Below are positions 22,363 to 33,763 of a stretch of 64,000 bases of DNA, one piece after another (the first letter of the stretch is position 1; every line of letters begins with the position of its first letter). The notes below the pieces were generated by a model. It was not told the DNA's origin, did no database searches, and worked only from the letters and a program-made list of their open reading frames with translations. Source of the DNA: Phytophthora hibernalis (taxonomy: Eukaryota; Oomycota; Peronosporomycetes; Peronosporales; Peronosporaceae); NCBI GenBank assembly GCA_012656075.1, contig JAAKBF010000221.1:744001-808000 (forward strand), written 5' to 3'. Made by a program: the position numbers and the translations under genes.

Positions 22363-24993
22363 CTACAGCTCGTCCTTTTCATCCACGACAGCCTCATCGG
22401 CTTCCTCAGCAACATCAACATCCAACTGAGTGGCCTCAATCTCCTCAGGATCGTCCAAGTCCTCCGCTTCCGCTTCCTCCTCTTCATCTACTTCCTCCTC
22501 TTCCTCCGGAACCTCGATCTCCGGCTCCAGCTCGAGGCTGTCAATGCCCATGCTGCTCTTCATGATGCGGTGAATGCGCGCAGAGAATTGGTTGGTATCA
22601 GCCATGTCAAACCCAGAGTTGACAAGCGCCGTATCGTACAGCAGCCAAGCCAAGTCCTTGATCTCATCCTTCTCAGGGTCACTCACCATCAAGCCGTTCA
22701 GCTTAGAAACGATCGGGTGGCGGGGGTTGAGCTCCAGAATTGCGGAACCGGCGCCGTGCATCGGTGAGTTCTTCTCGCCATTTGCGAAGGTCTGCGCCTT
22801 CATGATGCGCTGCATGTTAGCCGAATAACCCCACTGCGAGGTCACCATGACACCAGGCGAGTCCACGACACGCTGTGACATCGTAACACGAGAAATCTTG
22901 TCTCCGTAGAGCGTCTTGAGCGCCGTCGTGAGTGCCACGTACTTATCCGCATACAGCTGATCGCGCTTCTGTGTGAGAGACTCGTCCTCGTCGCCGAACT
23001 TGATGCCTTCCTTGGTAATAGACACCAGCTTCTTGCCGTCGAATTCAGACATGTGCGACACCATGTACTCATCCAGAGAATCCACGAAGTAGAGCACCTC
23101 GAGGCCCTTAGCCCGCATCTTCTCCATGAATGGAGATTTCTCGCACGCCTCCGCGTTCTCAGCCGCAATGTAGTAGATGGAGTCCTGCCAGTCTTTCATG
23201 CGGTCCACGTACTGTTCCAGCGAGGCCCACTTGCCGTCAGTGTGGCTCGTCACAAAGCGCAGCAGCTTAACCAGTTTACCGCGGTTGGACGCGTCATCCA
23301 TCACGCCAAGCTTGATGTTCTTGCCGAACTCCTCCCAGAACTTGTTGTACTTGGCATTGCCTTCCTCCTCCTCCTCCTCTTCTTCATCAGCCTCCTCTTC
23401 CGACTCTGTCTTGGCATCGGTTTCAGTCTTCGAGTCGTGGTCGGCCGAGGGGTCCGCCACCTCGTCATCCTCTTCGTCATCATCATCGTCGTCACCTTCC
23501 TCCTGTTCAGACAGCTTACGCAGCATTTCCAAGACCTTGCGAACCAGCTTCTTGCGGATGACACGCAGGATCTTGTTCTCCTGCAGCGTTTCACGAGAGA
23601 CGTTGATGGGCAAGTCATCCGAGTCCACGACGCCAGCAATAAAGTTCAGGTAACGCGGTAGGAAGTCATCGAAGTCGTCCGTGATGAGGACCTTGCGCAC
23701 ATACAGCTTGATGTCCGCCTTCTTGTTCTCAAAGCGCGTGTACAGATCACGAGGAGCCTGACCAGGTACGTACAGGATCGACTTGAACTCAATCTCGCCC
23801 TCAGCCTGGAAGTGGATCCACGTTAGCGGGTCCGTAATGTCCGTCTTTGCAGCGAGCGGTAGAAGCTCTCATACTCCTCGTCGGCGATGTCGTCTTTGGA
23901 ACGTGTCCAGATGGCCTTTACCTCGTTCACACGCTCCCAGTCCCAGACTGTGCGAGTCTCGGTTCGCGTCTTGGGGGCCTTCGCCTTTTCGTCTTCCTCG
24001 ACAGCCTCCAGCTCTTCGTCCTCTTCGCTGGACTTTTCAGCGTCCTTCTCTTCTTCCTCCACGGCCTCCTCGACATCCGCAGGTTCCACTTCCACTTCGT
24101 ACGTCTCCGTGGAGCTCGAGTTCACGTAAATGGGGAAGTTGATAAACTCGCTGTAGTGTCCGACAAGGCTCTTGAGCTTGTCCTGATCCTGAAACTCGGT
24201 GGCATCGGGCTTAAGGAACAGCGTGATCTCGGTACCGCGGCCGAGGGTATCGCCGCGCGGGTCTTTGGTGATCGTGAAGGAGGCGTTGGCGTCCGACTCC
24301 CAGATGTACTGGTCGTCGTCGTTGTTCTTGCTCACAACGCGCACGCGGTCAGCAACGAGGTAGACGGAGTAGAAGCCCACTCCGAACTGGCCGATGAGGT
24401 TGCTGTCGTCGGCGCTAGCCTGCATGGCCTCAACGAAGTTTGCCGTGCCCGACTTGGCGACCGTGCCGAGGTTGTTGACCAGCTCGTCCTTGGTCATGCC
24501 CACGCCCGTGTCTCGGATCGTGAGCGTGTGCGCGTCCTTGTCGAAACTGATGCGGATGTCCAGGTCGCGCAGCTTGCCCAGCAGCTCGCTGTTGGACAGC
24601 GCCAGGAAGCGGATCTTGTCCAGAGCGTCCGATGCGTTGGAGATGAGCTCGCGCAGGAAGATCTCCTTGGTGCGGTACAGCGAGTTGATGAGGATGTCCA
24701 TGAGGCGCGAGACCTCGGCCTGGAACGCGAACGTCTCGCCACCGGCGATGGGCTCGTCGTCCAGCTCGTCCACCAGCAGACTCGGCGTGCCTCTTCTGTC
24801 CGTACAACAAAGGTAAAACGTTAGAAAAGGCGGTGGTAATTCATGGAGAAATGTCATGCATGACGCACCCTAGCACGTCGTCCGAGCCCGGGGACATTTC
24901 GGCATGGGCGGTTCCCGTGGATAGCGCGCTGTAGCACAAGGCCACGGTTACGAGCAGTAGCAGCAGCGAGAAGCGGCAGCCTCCTCCCTTCAT
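22363..24993 (-). CDS. HSP90B1: GRP94 / endoplasmin (ER HSP90)
   Basis: This is the ER-lumen HSP90 chaperone. Exon 1 encodes a signal peptide (CRFSLLLLLVTVALCYSALS). A short GT-AG intron (about 24788-24868) precedes the body. The GHKL ATPase motifs ELISNASDALDKIR, DTGVGM and GQFGVGFYSVYL are intact (24370-24660). A charged linker rich in Glu and Lys lies at 23960-24090, and a second acidic stretch at 23360-23500, longer than in animals. The protein ends KDEL at 22366, the ER retention signal, which separates it from cytosolic HSP90. One break near 23843, in the sequence after FYRSL, splits the coding into two open frames; a single extra G restores the usual TDPLTWIHF text. An Inr-like site lies at 25033-25040. 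Confidence 0.93.
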
Positions 24994-25032
24994 GATGATC
25001 GGTGGTCTTGATTGGACTGGGATCTTGATGGC

Positions 25033-25040
25033 AAAAATGA
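25033..25040 (-). promoter_or_regulatory. Initiator-like element upstream of GRP94
   Basis: On the minus strand this reads TCATTTTT, fitting TCAYTTYY, 40 nt before the GRP94 ATG, a typical oomycete distance. Confidence 0.45.
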
Positions 25041-25237
25041 AAGTGAGCTCGCCCATTTGGATTTGGTCGGATTTGTGACCGACTTGCAAGCGATCTTTCC
25101 ACAGATTGCAATTCCACCGAATTAACCTAATTCGCTTTGTTTTGGGAGTAAAAAGAGGCGAGTTAGCGCAATTCAAGTTCCAAGAAGACAAGAGACCCGG
25201 CGCGGCGACGCTTCGTGAGCGAATCAGCTCGCGCAAG

Positions 25238-25245
25238 CCACGTGG
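25238..25245. promoter_or_regulatory. CCACGTGG palindrome in the GRP94/canopy divergent promoter
   Basis: This perfect 8-bp palindrome contains the CCACG half of animal ER-stress elements and a bZIP/bHLH-type CACGTG core. It sits between two ER chaperone genes. A role in shared stress induction is inference only. Confidence 0.35.
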
Positions 25246-25345
25246 GAAGCGTAGGAGCGCTTCTAGAATTCCTCTTGAGTGGCATTCAGCATGCGATTCG
25301 AAAGGTCCCAGTAACGACCGCAGTTACGCGAATACAACAACGACC

Positions 25346-26317
25346 ATGAAGACAGCGCCAGCGATCTTGGCGGCGGCGACGATGATTCCTGCAGTGTTTG
25401 GATGGACCGACAGGTGCGGGCGTTGCGGATTGCGCAGCTGAAATTCTCGTGGCACTAACAGTGTAAAATTCTTGTGGTTTCCCTTCCAGATGGGACCACT
25501 CCAAGCGCTTCAACGCCGCCGGCCACGCGCAACTCGACTGCGATGGAGAGAGCCAGCCAGCTTCATGTTGCAGTGCGTTGTCCAAGCTTATGATGTCATT
25601 GCGTTCAGCGTTGATGTGAACTTCGTGTTGTATTTGCTGTTGAGTTGGCTCGCAGTCTGCAAGTCGATCGTTTTCAAGATCGAGACGCAGCTGAACAACA
25701 CGCAGGTCAGTTGGAGTAGTGTATATAGTTGCTGCGTAGGCTTTATTGGTGTGCATTGACTGCCTGCAGGATGACTACGACATGGACGTTGTCTTCCGGG
25801 TCAGCGAGGAGAAGAAGCAGATCAAGTACTCGCGCAGCGAGGTACGTTTTACGATCTTTGGTGCACCGATGCTAGATACGTTACGCTTGATAGACTTAGG
25901 CAATAATATTCCTTCACTATGGTACTACGTTATTGGAAGGCTCGCATTCTTGAGGTGCTGGACGACGTTTGTGCACAAGTTCCACTCGAGCTTTCGAGCA
26001 GTACTCAAAAGTCCAAGAAAATGCTCAGTGCTGCGGTAAGAGTCTTTACTTGCGGCACAGTTGTGATACATTGCCTCATGTATGCTGTTCATCATAACTT
26101 GCAGTGCGATGACTTCGTCGGAGTGTACGAGGACGAGCTCACGCGTACGTTCTTTGACGACTTTACTCCAGCCAAGGAACGCGTGTGTGTGAGCGCACTA
26201 CAAGGTACGCTATGTTGCTGCTATTCGGATCCAAGTTGTGTTTCCAACTGATAGTTGTGATGTGTTTCTTCAGTTTGCACACAGGTGGAGAAAGCACCGA
26301 AGTTCGATGAACTTTAA
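25346..26317 (+). CDS. Canopy (CNPY/DUF3456) family ER protein
   Basis: This is an ER-lumen saposin-like protein; animal canopy proteins assist folding of secreted receptors together with GRP94. Exon 1 gives a signal peptide (MKTAPAILAAATMIPAVFGW). Further exons give a CxxC (CCIC), KSIVFKIETQLNNTQ, QIKYSRSE, ARILEVLDDVCAQVP, CDDFVGVYEDEL and a VCTQVEKAPKFDEL end. These parallel the CEVC, KYTKSDLRLIEVTETIC and C-terminal cysteine blocks of CNPY proteins. The C-terminal FDEL is a KDEL-type retention signal. Introns were placed by GT-AG ends and frame: about 25413-25489, 25571-25653, 25705-25769, 25842-25940, 26036-26104 and 26205-26274. Six cysteines are visible, as in the family. It is divergent from GRP94, with 352 bp between starts. 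Confidence 0.8.
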
Positions 26318-26481
26318 CAGCGCTGTAAACAATGCCACTTTCGCAGCGAGGAATCGAATTAACAATGAGCGATGTTGCTGTAGCACGATAGACAGCTAAG
26401 GACAAGCCAAAGCTACGCAAGTATCGTTCATCTGCTGCTACGCTTCACTGTCCGAGCAAAATTGTCTGTAGCACTCGCACT

Positions 26482-27135
26482 TCAACCCAGAGAGTCCTTG
26501 GCCGAGTCCTCGTCGCCATCATCGCCCCAGCAGGAAGGCTTGCCCTTCCGCCATCTCTCTTCTAGCTTCTCCATGGTGCACTCAAATACAGGCTTGTGGA
26601 TCTTGCGGTTCACAATGTTGTGCTGCTCGCACAGCCACATTGAAAACGTCGTGCGCGACTCCACACTAGAACACAACAGCCACCGCATTAGTCTTCGTCA
26701 TGTCAACCCACAGCCAATCCTGCGCACAGTTTACCGTGGTGGTGACTTGGCAATCTCCTTCTGGAAATCATCCGCGCAGTGCACGCACGGGTACATGAGC
26801 GCCAACGCCTCAATGAAGGTCTTGGCCTTGGCCTGGTACTCCACTGACGGCTTTTCCGGGTAGTAAATGCCCATCGAGTGCAGCTGCAGACAAGCGCAAA
26901 GCAACCCAAAGGCAGTCAGCAAGTGCTACACTGCCGCGAGAAGCAGTTCTCGCAAGAAACGCACCAGTCCCCAAGTGGAATTGCCCAGCTCCTGGCGATC
27001 CAGCGGACAGTCGTTGGCGGCCTTGGGCTGCACCACCTGATGCTTGTTTTTCTTGCCTATGGAGCTTTTGAAGAAGTCCATCTTCTCGGCGCACGCCGGC
27101 TCCACGCAGTTCGGGTCGCTCTTGGTCGCCACCAT
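26482..27135 (-). CDS. ERV1: ERV1/ALR FAD-dependent sulfhydryl oxidase
   Basis: This enzyme forms disulfides and passes electrons through FAD, in mitochondria in the Mia40 relay or in the ER. Exon 1 has CPLDRQELGNSTW, matching human CPPDREELGRHSW. Exon 2 opens LHSMGIYYPEKP and carries the catalytic YPCVHC. Exon 3 has FSMWLCEQHNIVNRKIHKP and a C-x15-C pair (CTMEKLEERW...SC), the structural disulfide seen in human ALR. GT-AG introns (about 26891-26970 and 26672-26739) keep frame. The N-terminus has a C-x4-C pair (NCVEPAC), a possible shuttle disulfide; animal and yeast proteins have C-x2-C there. There is no signal peptide, which favours the mitochondrial intermembrane space. It converges on the canopy gene. 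Upstream lies an AT-rich, palindrome-rich insert. Confidence 0.88.
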
Positions 27136-27159
27136 CGTCCAGAATGGGTTTTTGAGGGT

Positions 27160-27480
27160 TGGATTACCCCGGGGTCCCCCAAATTGACGGTGCTGGGTGG
27201 GTAAATGGAACAGGTACCGTACCGGTACTAAAATACGGTACCTTTTAATTTCCACGACATTTGAGATGATTTTACAAACCATAACTTTTTATTTCCAAAG
27301 CTTACTGGATTTTTAAAATCCAGTTTAAAAATCATAAATATCATTTATAAAAAATTATAAAAGGTTTCGAGTGCTTTAACAATCCCGACAGGGACTAGGA
27401 AATGAAAAACCCAAACCCAACCACTTTACCCTCCATGCATGGAAAACCCGGGGTTTCAAGCTGCTGGGCGAAGTGGGTAA
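27160..27480. repeat. AT-rich, palindrome-rich intergenic insert
   Basis: This stretch between ERV1 and the TPR gene is far more AT-rich than its surroundings. It has a hairpin at 27212-27243 with perfect 10-bp arms (AGGTACCGTA) and another at 27304-27324 with 10-bp arms around one base. The flanks carry G- and C-rich runs. It shares short words (GGGTGGGTAAA, TGGGTAATT) with the inverted-repeat element at 6210-6531, so it may be a decayed relative. No coding content is seen. Confidence 0.4.
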
Positions 27481-27726
27481 TTGTGTTTTCGCGTTCGTGG
27501 CAGCACGCATGGTACATTGGCCTTCGGCCTTCGTTGTCCTAGACGTGAGAAAGGGTACGTGGTGTCAGGACTGCTCTGCAGTAGTGCGCCTGCCCCTACA
27601 GGCGGCCATGACGCTGATGGAAGACGTAAATCCAGACTGCAACTTAATTCGAGATGTTCAAGTTGCTATAAAGTTGCAGCAAGACAAACTTCAACTTGGC
27701 AAAAACGGCTCGGCGTCGCTTTAAAG

Positions 27727-29179
27727 ATGGCGAGGTCTCCGGTGCGCTCGCCGCCCAAGTCCCCGCTGTACCGGGGCTTAGATTCCTTGTACGTGATGCA
27801 AGAGGTGATATTATCGTGTTTCTTATTGATTCTAAGGCTTTACCCGACTGCTACAGCATCAATTCGAATGTAACGACGGTGAACGCACGCGAAGGCACGC
27901 AGCTCGCTGAAGCTACGCCGCAAGTGGATCTCCCGCAGCGGATTGATGCCCCTGAAAGTGTTCGTGGACTCTATATCTACTAGCAAAAGGCTTGGTGTTC
28001 TTGACCGAGCTTCTACTGATGATGCGCCAGATCAAAACGCCCGAGAGAGACTTTCCTCCTAGTAGAGAGGAGCGCATTCAGAAAACCGTGTTCTCTCCGC
28101 ATGCAACGGCACTGCGCCAACTCAAGACGCAAATCCGCTCGACATTTGAAAATGGAGCCGAGGTGGAGTCGAAGCTCACCTGCTGCTCGTCGCAGAAGCT
28201 GAAAGATCGTGGCCGGGCCGTGTCGTCCAAGCTCATCAAGGAGTACTCGATGCTGGTGTGTTCATTGTTCAACGTTGGTGCAACAACATACAATTGGGTG
28301 GCTAAACCTGACACGTGCTGAATGGTGCAACTGCAGGCGGAATCCAGCAAGCGCGCAGGCCGTCACGACGCTGAGTGTACCGCCTACTTGTGGTAAGGTT
28401 GCTTGCATTTTAAACTTTGGTTGTACTGAAATCGCGCGCTGTTTCTTATCAGTCTAGGTATTCTCCACGACAACGTTGAGGACTACTCCAAAGCTATCGA
28501 TAGCTACCTGCTAGTGCTTTCGATTAGCGAGAGTACACAGAACAATTTGTTCACGGGACTGGCTGCCAACTGCATCGGCGTCAACTACCAGCTCCTTTCA
28601 TCCTCTACAAAAGATTACAGCTATACAGGCAAGTTCGTCGACCCGCAGAACCGAAGCTTGCAAAACGCACTGATCTACCACCAAAAACATTTGGAGGTTG
28701 CGGACGATGCTGGCAAGTTTGTGGCACATCTCAACCTGGGACTTACACTGCGTTCGCTTGACCGACCGAACGAAGCCGCTCAGTATTACCAGGAAGCTCT
28801 TCGCTTGGCCATCCAGCTCAATAGTGCATACGGCCAGAGCCTCGCTGTTGGCAACCTTGGGCTTTTGGCAAGCCGTCAAAACGACCTGGACACGGCAGTT
28901 GCGTGCATGAACCAGCATTTGCAGCTCATTCAATCTGTCAACGATCGCCCAGCGGAAACCTTTGCGTGGATTCAACTAGGCCACCTGGCAAGTCGACGTG
29001 CAGAATACGAAAAAGCGGAACGCGCTTTCGATCAGGCCCATCGGCTGGCACAGGAACTGGGCGATGGGGGCACCGTGAAGCAGTGCAGTTGCTACTTGGG
29101 CATCGCTCGAGCGCGTCTTCAAATGAAGGGTTATGTGCACCAACTCACAAGTTCGCTACTCCCTCCAACGGTGAGCTGA
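27727..29179 (+). CDS. Tetratricopeptide-repeat protein
   Basis: This is a TPR scaffold protein of unknown partner. The C-terminal two thirds (28450-29150) are clear TPR helices: YLCLGILHDN, FTGLAANCIGVNYQLL, VAHLNLGLTLRSLDRPNEAA, SLAVGNLGLLASRQNDLDTA and WIQLGHLASRRAEYEKAERA. Introns 28258-28335 and about 28392-28452 have GT-AG ends and keep frame. The first exon begins MARSPVRSPPKSP, followed by an intron of about 50 bp. The middle (27830-28080) can be read only with one or two frame shifts, near 27960 and 28070, so the N-terminal structure is provisional. TPR proteins of this size include axonemal TTC29, but I cannot confirm that link. It starts about 590 bp from ERV1, across the AT-rich insert. 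Confidence 0.6.
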
Positions 29180-29295
29180 CAACTAAAGCCGCACGAAACA
29201 GCACTTTTCGCGGGTGATATACTTTTCTTCTCCTTCCTACTTGCAGCTGTTACACGCTTCCTTCGTTTCGGTGTTGATGTGATGTTCTTCAAACG

Positions 29296-30557
29296 CTACT
29301 CTTTCATCGCAATCATTTTGATGACCCCATCGCGGTTGGAGTTCTTATCGCTTGAAGCTTTGTCACCGACGTAGGCCAGTAGGTTTTTGCTCGGATGCCA
29401 GCCCAAGTACTGCACGTTGTTCTGAAGCTGCAGATCCACAATCTTCTCGCCACTTTCCACGTCCACTACGACCAGGTTGGGGTCGTCCATTCCAATCGCT
29501 ATGTACTTGCCGTCGTAGCTGAATCGAACGGACCGGATGCTTGATCTGCACATTCACAAAATGACAGCGGTGAGCCTCCTTGACCAGTGCACGCTCGTGA
29601 ATAACAGAGCCCAACGTACGTTGTGACCACAAATGTCTTGACGCAGTAGAGCTCTTCCAAGTCCCAAACGCTCACCAGCGAGTCAAGACCACCCAGAGCC
29701 AAATACCTGCATGCATACGGACGTAACATCAATATTTGCCCGCACCAACCGGAACAGATGCAATGCTTACCGTCCAGACGGATGAAAGTCTAAGCAGACG
29801 CAGCTCCTGCGTGCGCGCTAACCTATTGATATTAGCAGCAACACCACACGCTGTAAGTCCCAAGCAGCCTCAACTAAAAACATAGTTCCCAATGTTCCCA
29901 CCTTGTGCGCGCTTTCTAGATTGGGGTTGCCCTTCTTCTCAGCAACCACCCGCATGATCTCGACCGTGCCGAAACCAGTTGCGTGACCTGCCGCCACAAA
30001 GAGGAAGCCGGTCTTGCTGAACTGCATCTCGTACGACTCGAACGGGTTCACCACACGCCGCACCACCCGTGCCTTGCGTGTATCGATGAGCGTGATGCAG
30101 TCCGAATTGCCCACCACCACGTACTTGGCGTCGTGGCTGTAGGCGATGTTGACGGCATTGCTCGGGAGCGAGACGCTGTTGACGATGCGGCCGGTCTTGG
30201 CGTCCCAGAAGCGCACGGTCTTGTCGGCGCCCGTGCTGGCCAGGCGTTGCGACGTCGTGGGGTCCCACGCCAGCGACAAGATGGAGTCCGAGTGGCCGCG
30301 CAGTTCCTTGAGCTCTCGTTCCTGTCAAGTAAGTAAATCATAAGCAATTGCAGTAGCAATTACGGAGGGTTCGAGCTATCGCGACGTACGGTGGCAGGGT
30401 CCCAGATGCGGATGCTGCGATCATTGGATCCCGACGCCAGCATGGAGCCGTCGCAGTTGAAGCCCAGCGCATAGACCTTGCGCGAGTGTCCTCCAATCTC
30501 CGGCTGCTGCACGTACGCCGCCTTAGAACGCGCTGCACTCTCGCCCCGAGCCATCAT
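29296..30557 (-). CDS. THOC3: THOC3/TEX1, WD40 subunit of the THO mRNA-export complex
   Basis: This is a WD40 propeller of the THO/TREX complex, acting in transcription-coupled mRNA export in the nucleus. Exon 1 (about 30387-30557) includes GHSRKVYALGFNCDGSMLAS and NDRSIRIWD. Exon 2 includes GHSDSILSLAWDP, ADKTVRFWDAKTGRIV and VVVGNSDCITLID. Later exons have SCVCLDFHPSGR, YLALGGLDSLVSVWDLEELY, SIRSVRFSYDGKYIAIGMDD and VQYLGWHPSKNLLAYVGD. The last four match human THOC3 (ATGSADALVSLWDVDEL, VAWHPKRPLLAF). Introns of about 60-90 bp are supported at about 30320, 29850, 29740 and 29590. The spliced length is about 340 residues, normal for THOC3. It is divergent from lipase B, with 260 bp between starts. 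Confidence 0.87.
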
Positions 30558-30817
30558 GATCGTCGTCTGCTTGGTGTCCAGTAATGAAGTGGGTTTGGTG
30601 TGGCATCTATCACTTCTAGCAGGACCCTCAGCAATCTATATATGTGTTAATAGAGGTCATCAGGATACAAAAACAAATATGTAAGGTTAACACAACCAAT
30701 GTAGTTTTAGACAGGATAACAAACATCGAATTTCAGAAATATGGATTTTTCAGTCGCGACCTTGCAAAGGAACGATAGACAATCGAACGTCGCCACTCCG
30801 CATTTTGAAGCCTACCG

Positions 30818-33583
30818 ATGTCCAGTCGACCTGGCCGAGGCGGAGACGTGCCCATTCTGGAGGCGGACCGCCTCGGACGCTCGTCCTCCGTCTCGGTGGA
30901 CGCCATGAACAGCCACTTCGACGCCAGTCCGCCGCACAACCGCAACGTTTTGCTGCGAGACGCCGCCGTGGGCTACTCGGACCGTCTAATGAACGCGTAC
31001 AAGCAGAAGGACCGCGTGCTGGCCACGGCAGAAGGCCGCGAGGAGGAACTGCACGCCTACAGCCAGGCACGTGGTCAGTGGCGTTTCTATCGCACGCTGT
31101 GCCAAGTCCGCTTCGGCTACTTGTCGTTCCTGGTGGTCATGATGGTGCTCATGTTCTCCTTCACGCTGCTGATGGAGATTTTCTTCGCCATTTTCTTGCC
31201 CAGCGCCAAGTACGACGAGTACTACACGGTCCGAGCAGTGATTTCCTTGGTGCTGCTGCCCGTGGTGCTGTTTTTCCTGTCGTACATCTTCGAAGAGGCC
31301 TCGAGACTCTTCCTGGACGCACTCAACAAGTCGGACGGCTCGCTGCCGAACTTCCGCTTGGCGCTGGCGGTTGTGATCCACTATCTTCGTCATCGAACGG
31401 AACTGGTGGAACCGGAGGAATCGGAAGACCACGTAGCAGAAGACATTGAGACGCACGGGGCTGGTGACGAGCTACGTAGTAGTCGAACGAGTGCAGTTCG
31501 TGGTGGGAAACTCCATGCACGAGGGTCTTTATTGCTGACTGCCAAGAATGATCCGTTCTTAGATGACGACAAGGAAGAAGAGGACGAGGCGTGGCAACGA
31601 AAAGAAGCAGCCGCGCAGAAGGAGCAGGCGGATGCCGAGGCGACTGAAGCGCGCGCCGGGAGACTATCGGCTGTGGGTGAAGGCCCGCCGAAGATGAATG
31701 CTTTGAACCGATGGAAACGTGTGAAGGCTGCTGTGAAGACGACGCTACTTATCAAGAAGGTTCAGGAGGAAGGACCGCCTATTGATCTATCAACGTTCGT
31801 TATTGTGGACATTGTGTGTCCCGCGGCGTTCGAAGTTGTGACGGCTACCTCGATGGTGGTCAAATTTGTGGCCACGTGGTCAATGTCTGATGCGTTCTTG
31901 ACATACGTCCAGATGGGATTCTGGTGTGTAGGCGGATATCTTGTACTTTGATGATCGCTCATTTCTGGAGCAGCAGAAACGGTAAAATGCGCGTCATCGT
32001 CAGTAATTATCGCCGTCGGAGGCGTCTCATGCATCGCGCAGTGCGAGATCTGGAGCGTAAAAAGCGTGCCGAGCACCTATGGCTATTGGATGTTGGCTTT
32101 CGTTTCGTCCACCACGTCGGGGTTGCGCTGCATCCAACCCGCTGGTGCTGTTTCAGCAAAACAAAGACAGACAAGAAAAAACGAACCAAGAAAGCTGCCG
32201 ATGAGGTCACTATTCCGATTACAGCAGTTGGAAGTAATGACGTAACACCAACCACTGCTGGTGGTGTAAGCGTCGAAGCTGGTGCCGAACCAAGCGCAAC
32301 TTCGGTGTATGTTTCGCGACTCCATCAAATGCAGGAATTCCGAGCGTGGGTACGCTCGCGCAACCCATGGCATAAGTTGTCGCTGAATGTGCGAGCTGTA
32401 ATCTTGCTGGTGTTGGTGATAGGGTCTGCTCTGCTATCGATGGAAACTTTTTCATCGGTTGGCCTGTCATGGGTGTGTGCCTGATTGCTTTGAGTTCTGT
32501 CGTGCAAAGGCGGTTCCCTCAGATTTTCGGTCGCGCGTTCCGAAAGTTTATTTCCGCTTTCGTGTTCGTGTCACTCATCTTTTTTCGTCGTCGTTCATTA
32601 TCGGCACGTTCGTATCGGGTGGTGCATTCAAGCTGGGCAAATTTGACAACTCTACTGCGCTAATTTCGAGCGAGCTCAAAACCACTCATGGAATATCGGC
32701 CTCAATTACCATTAACGGTAAGGTGATCAACTTCGATGATACGTCCGAATACGCGGCATGCAGCGTCAGCTACCAAGGGCTTTCAGTTCTAGACTTGGCG
32801 TTAACGGCTGATGCATCGTATGGCACCACCACGGATATTCAGAAATCTGCGCTTGAAAACCGTTTTAACGGCACAGAGCTAGAGAACTGGAAGTACGTGG
32901 CGCGCAACAACGAAAGCACCGACGGACAAACATGGATGGAGATTTACTTTCCGAGCGCGAACATGACGGTCATTGCTGTGCGTGGCACAGCATCGGCCAC
33001 GGATGCACTCGAGGATATGCACTTCTGGTTTGGGATCTGTATCATGCAGGCAGCAAACGTGTTCGTGCCATTCCTCAAACAGCTGCCTCGAACCTTTGTT
33101 GTGAGAATGTTGTCTATGAACCTCATTTCGCACGTGATGCCGTCGCCCGTGTATACAGATCTGTTGAATCATGCCATAGACACACGTGCTCGTGTTGGGA
33201 ATAACCTCGTGGTCACTGGGCACAGTCTGGGTGGTTCCATCGCCGCCATGATCGGGGCCAAAACCAAGACTAGCGCTGTATCGTTCTCGGGGCCAGGGCT
33301 ATTATATTCTTTGGGGCGCTTCGACATTTCTGCCCAGGACGTTCGTGACTACGTGTTGACTATGAAACCTAGAAAGGATATCGTTCCGCAGGTGGACGAG
33401 CTCGGCGGTTTGGTGCAGGAGATTCGCTGCAAGAAGTCGTCTCCGATGGGCTGTCACAGCACCAGTACTCACTTGTGCGAGCTCTACTTCTCGTGCGGAG
33501 ACCCACGACAGCGCAACTGGTCGACAAACGAGCAATGTATCGCGTACAATGCTCTTGCGTCGGACGACGACGACGACGAGTAG
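30818..33583 (+). CDS. Multipass membrane class-3 lipase (lipase B)
   Basis: This paralogue of lipase A is in the opposite orientation, about 25 kb away. Shared blocks are FYRTLCQ.RFGY, LLMEIFFAIFLPSA, FEE.SRLFLDA, NRFNGTELENWKYVARNNE, VIAVRGTASATDALED and GHSLGG, with the CHST His motif and an acidic end. The order of N-terminal helices, charged linker, central helices and C-terminal alpha/beta hydrolase is the same. Three one-base breaks disrupt the frame: near 31949 (after GGYLV), TTTTT 32448 and TTTTTT 32580; one added T at each of the last two restores similarity to lipase A. It has no equivalent of lipase A's 63-bp intron. The ATG at 30818 begins MSSRPGRGGD. The function, a membrane lipase acting on lipid esters, is inferred from fold and motifs. 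Confidence 0.82.
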
Positions 33584-33763
33584 CTGCCGTGAGAGAGGTG
33601 TGCAAATGAAGCCTGCGCTGGTTAGCAGCGCAGCAATATTGTTGTGATTGAATGTATAAGCTGGATAAAAAATACGTCGTGAACTGATTGATCCCAATGC
33701 CGGTCATTGCATTGCTAGAAGACCATGATGCTGTCATCAACTGTCAATCCGTAGAGCGACTGC

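Noticed and set aside
23847..24824. A 325-codon plus-strand frame across GRP94
   Set aside because: The minus strand encodes unmistakable HSP90 ATPase motifs; the plus frame is Val/Leu-rich shadow.
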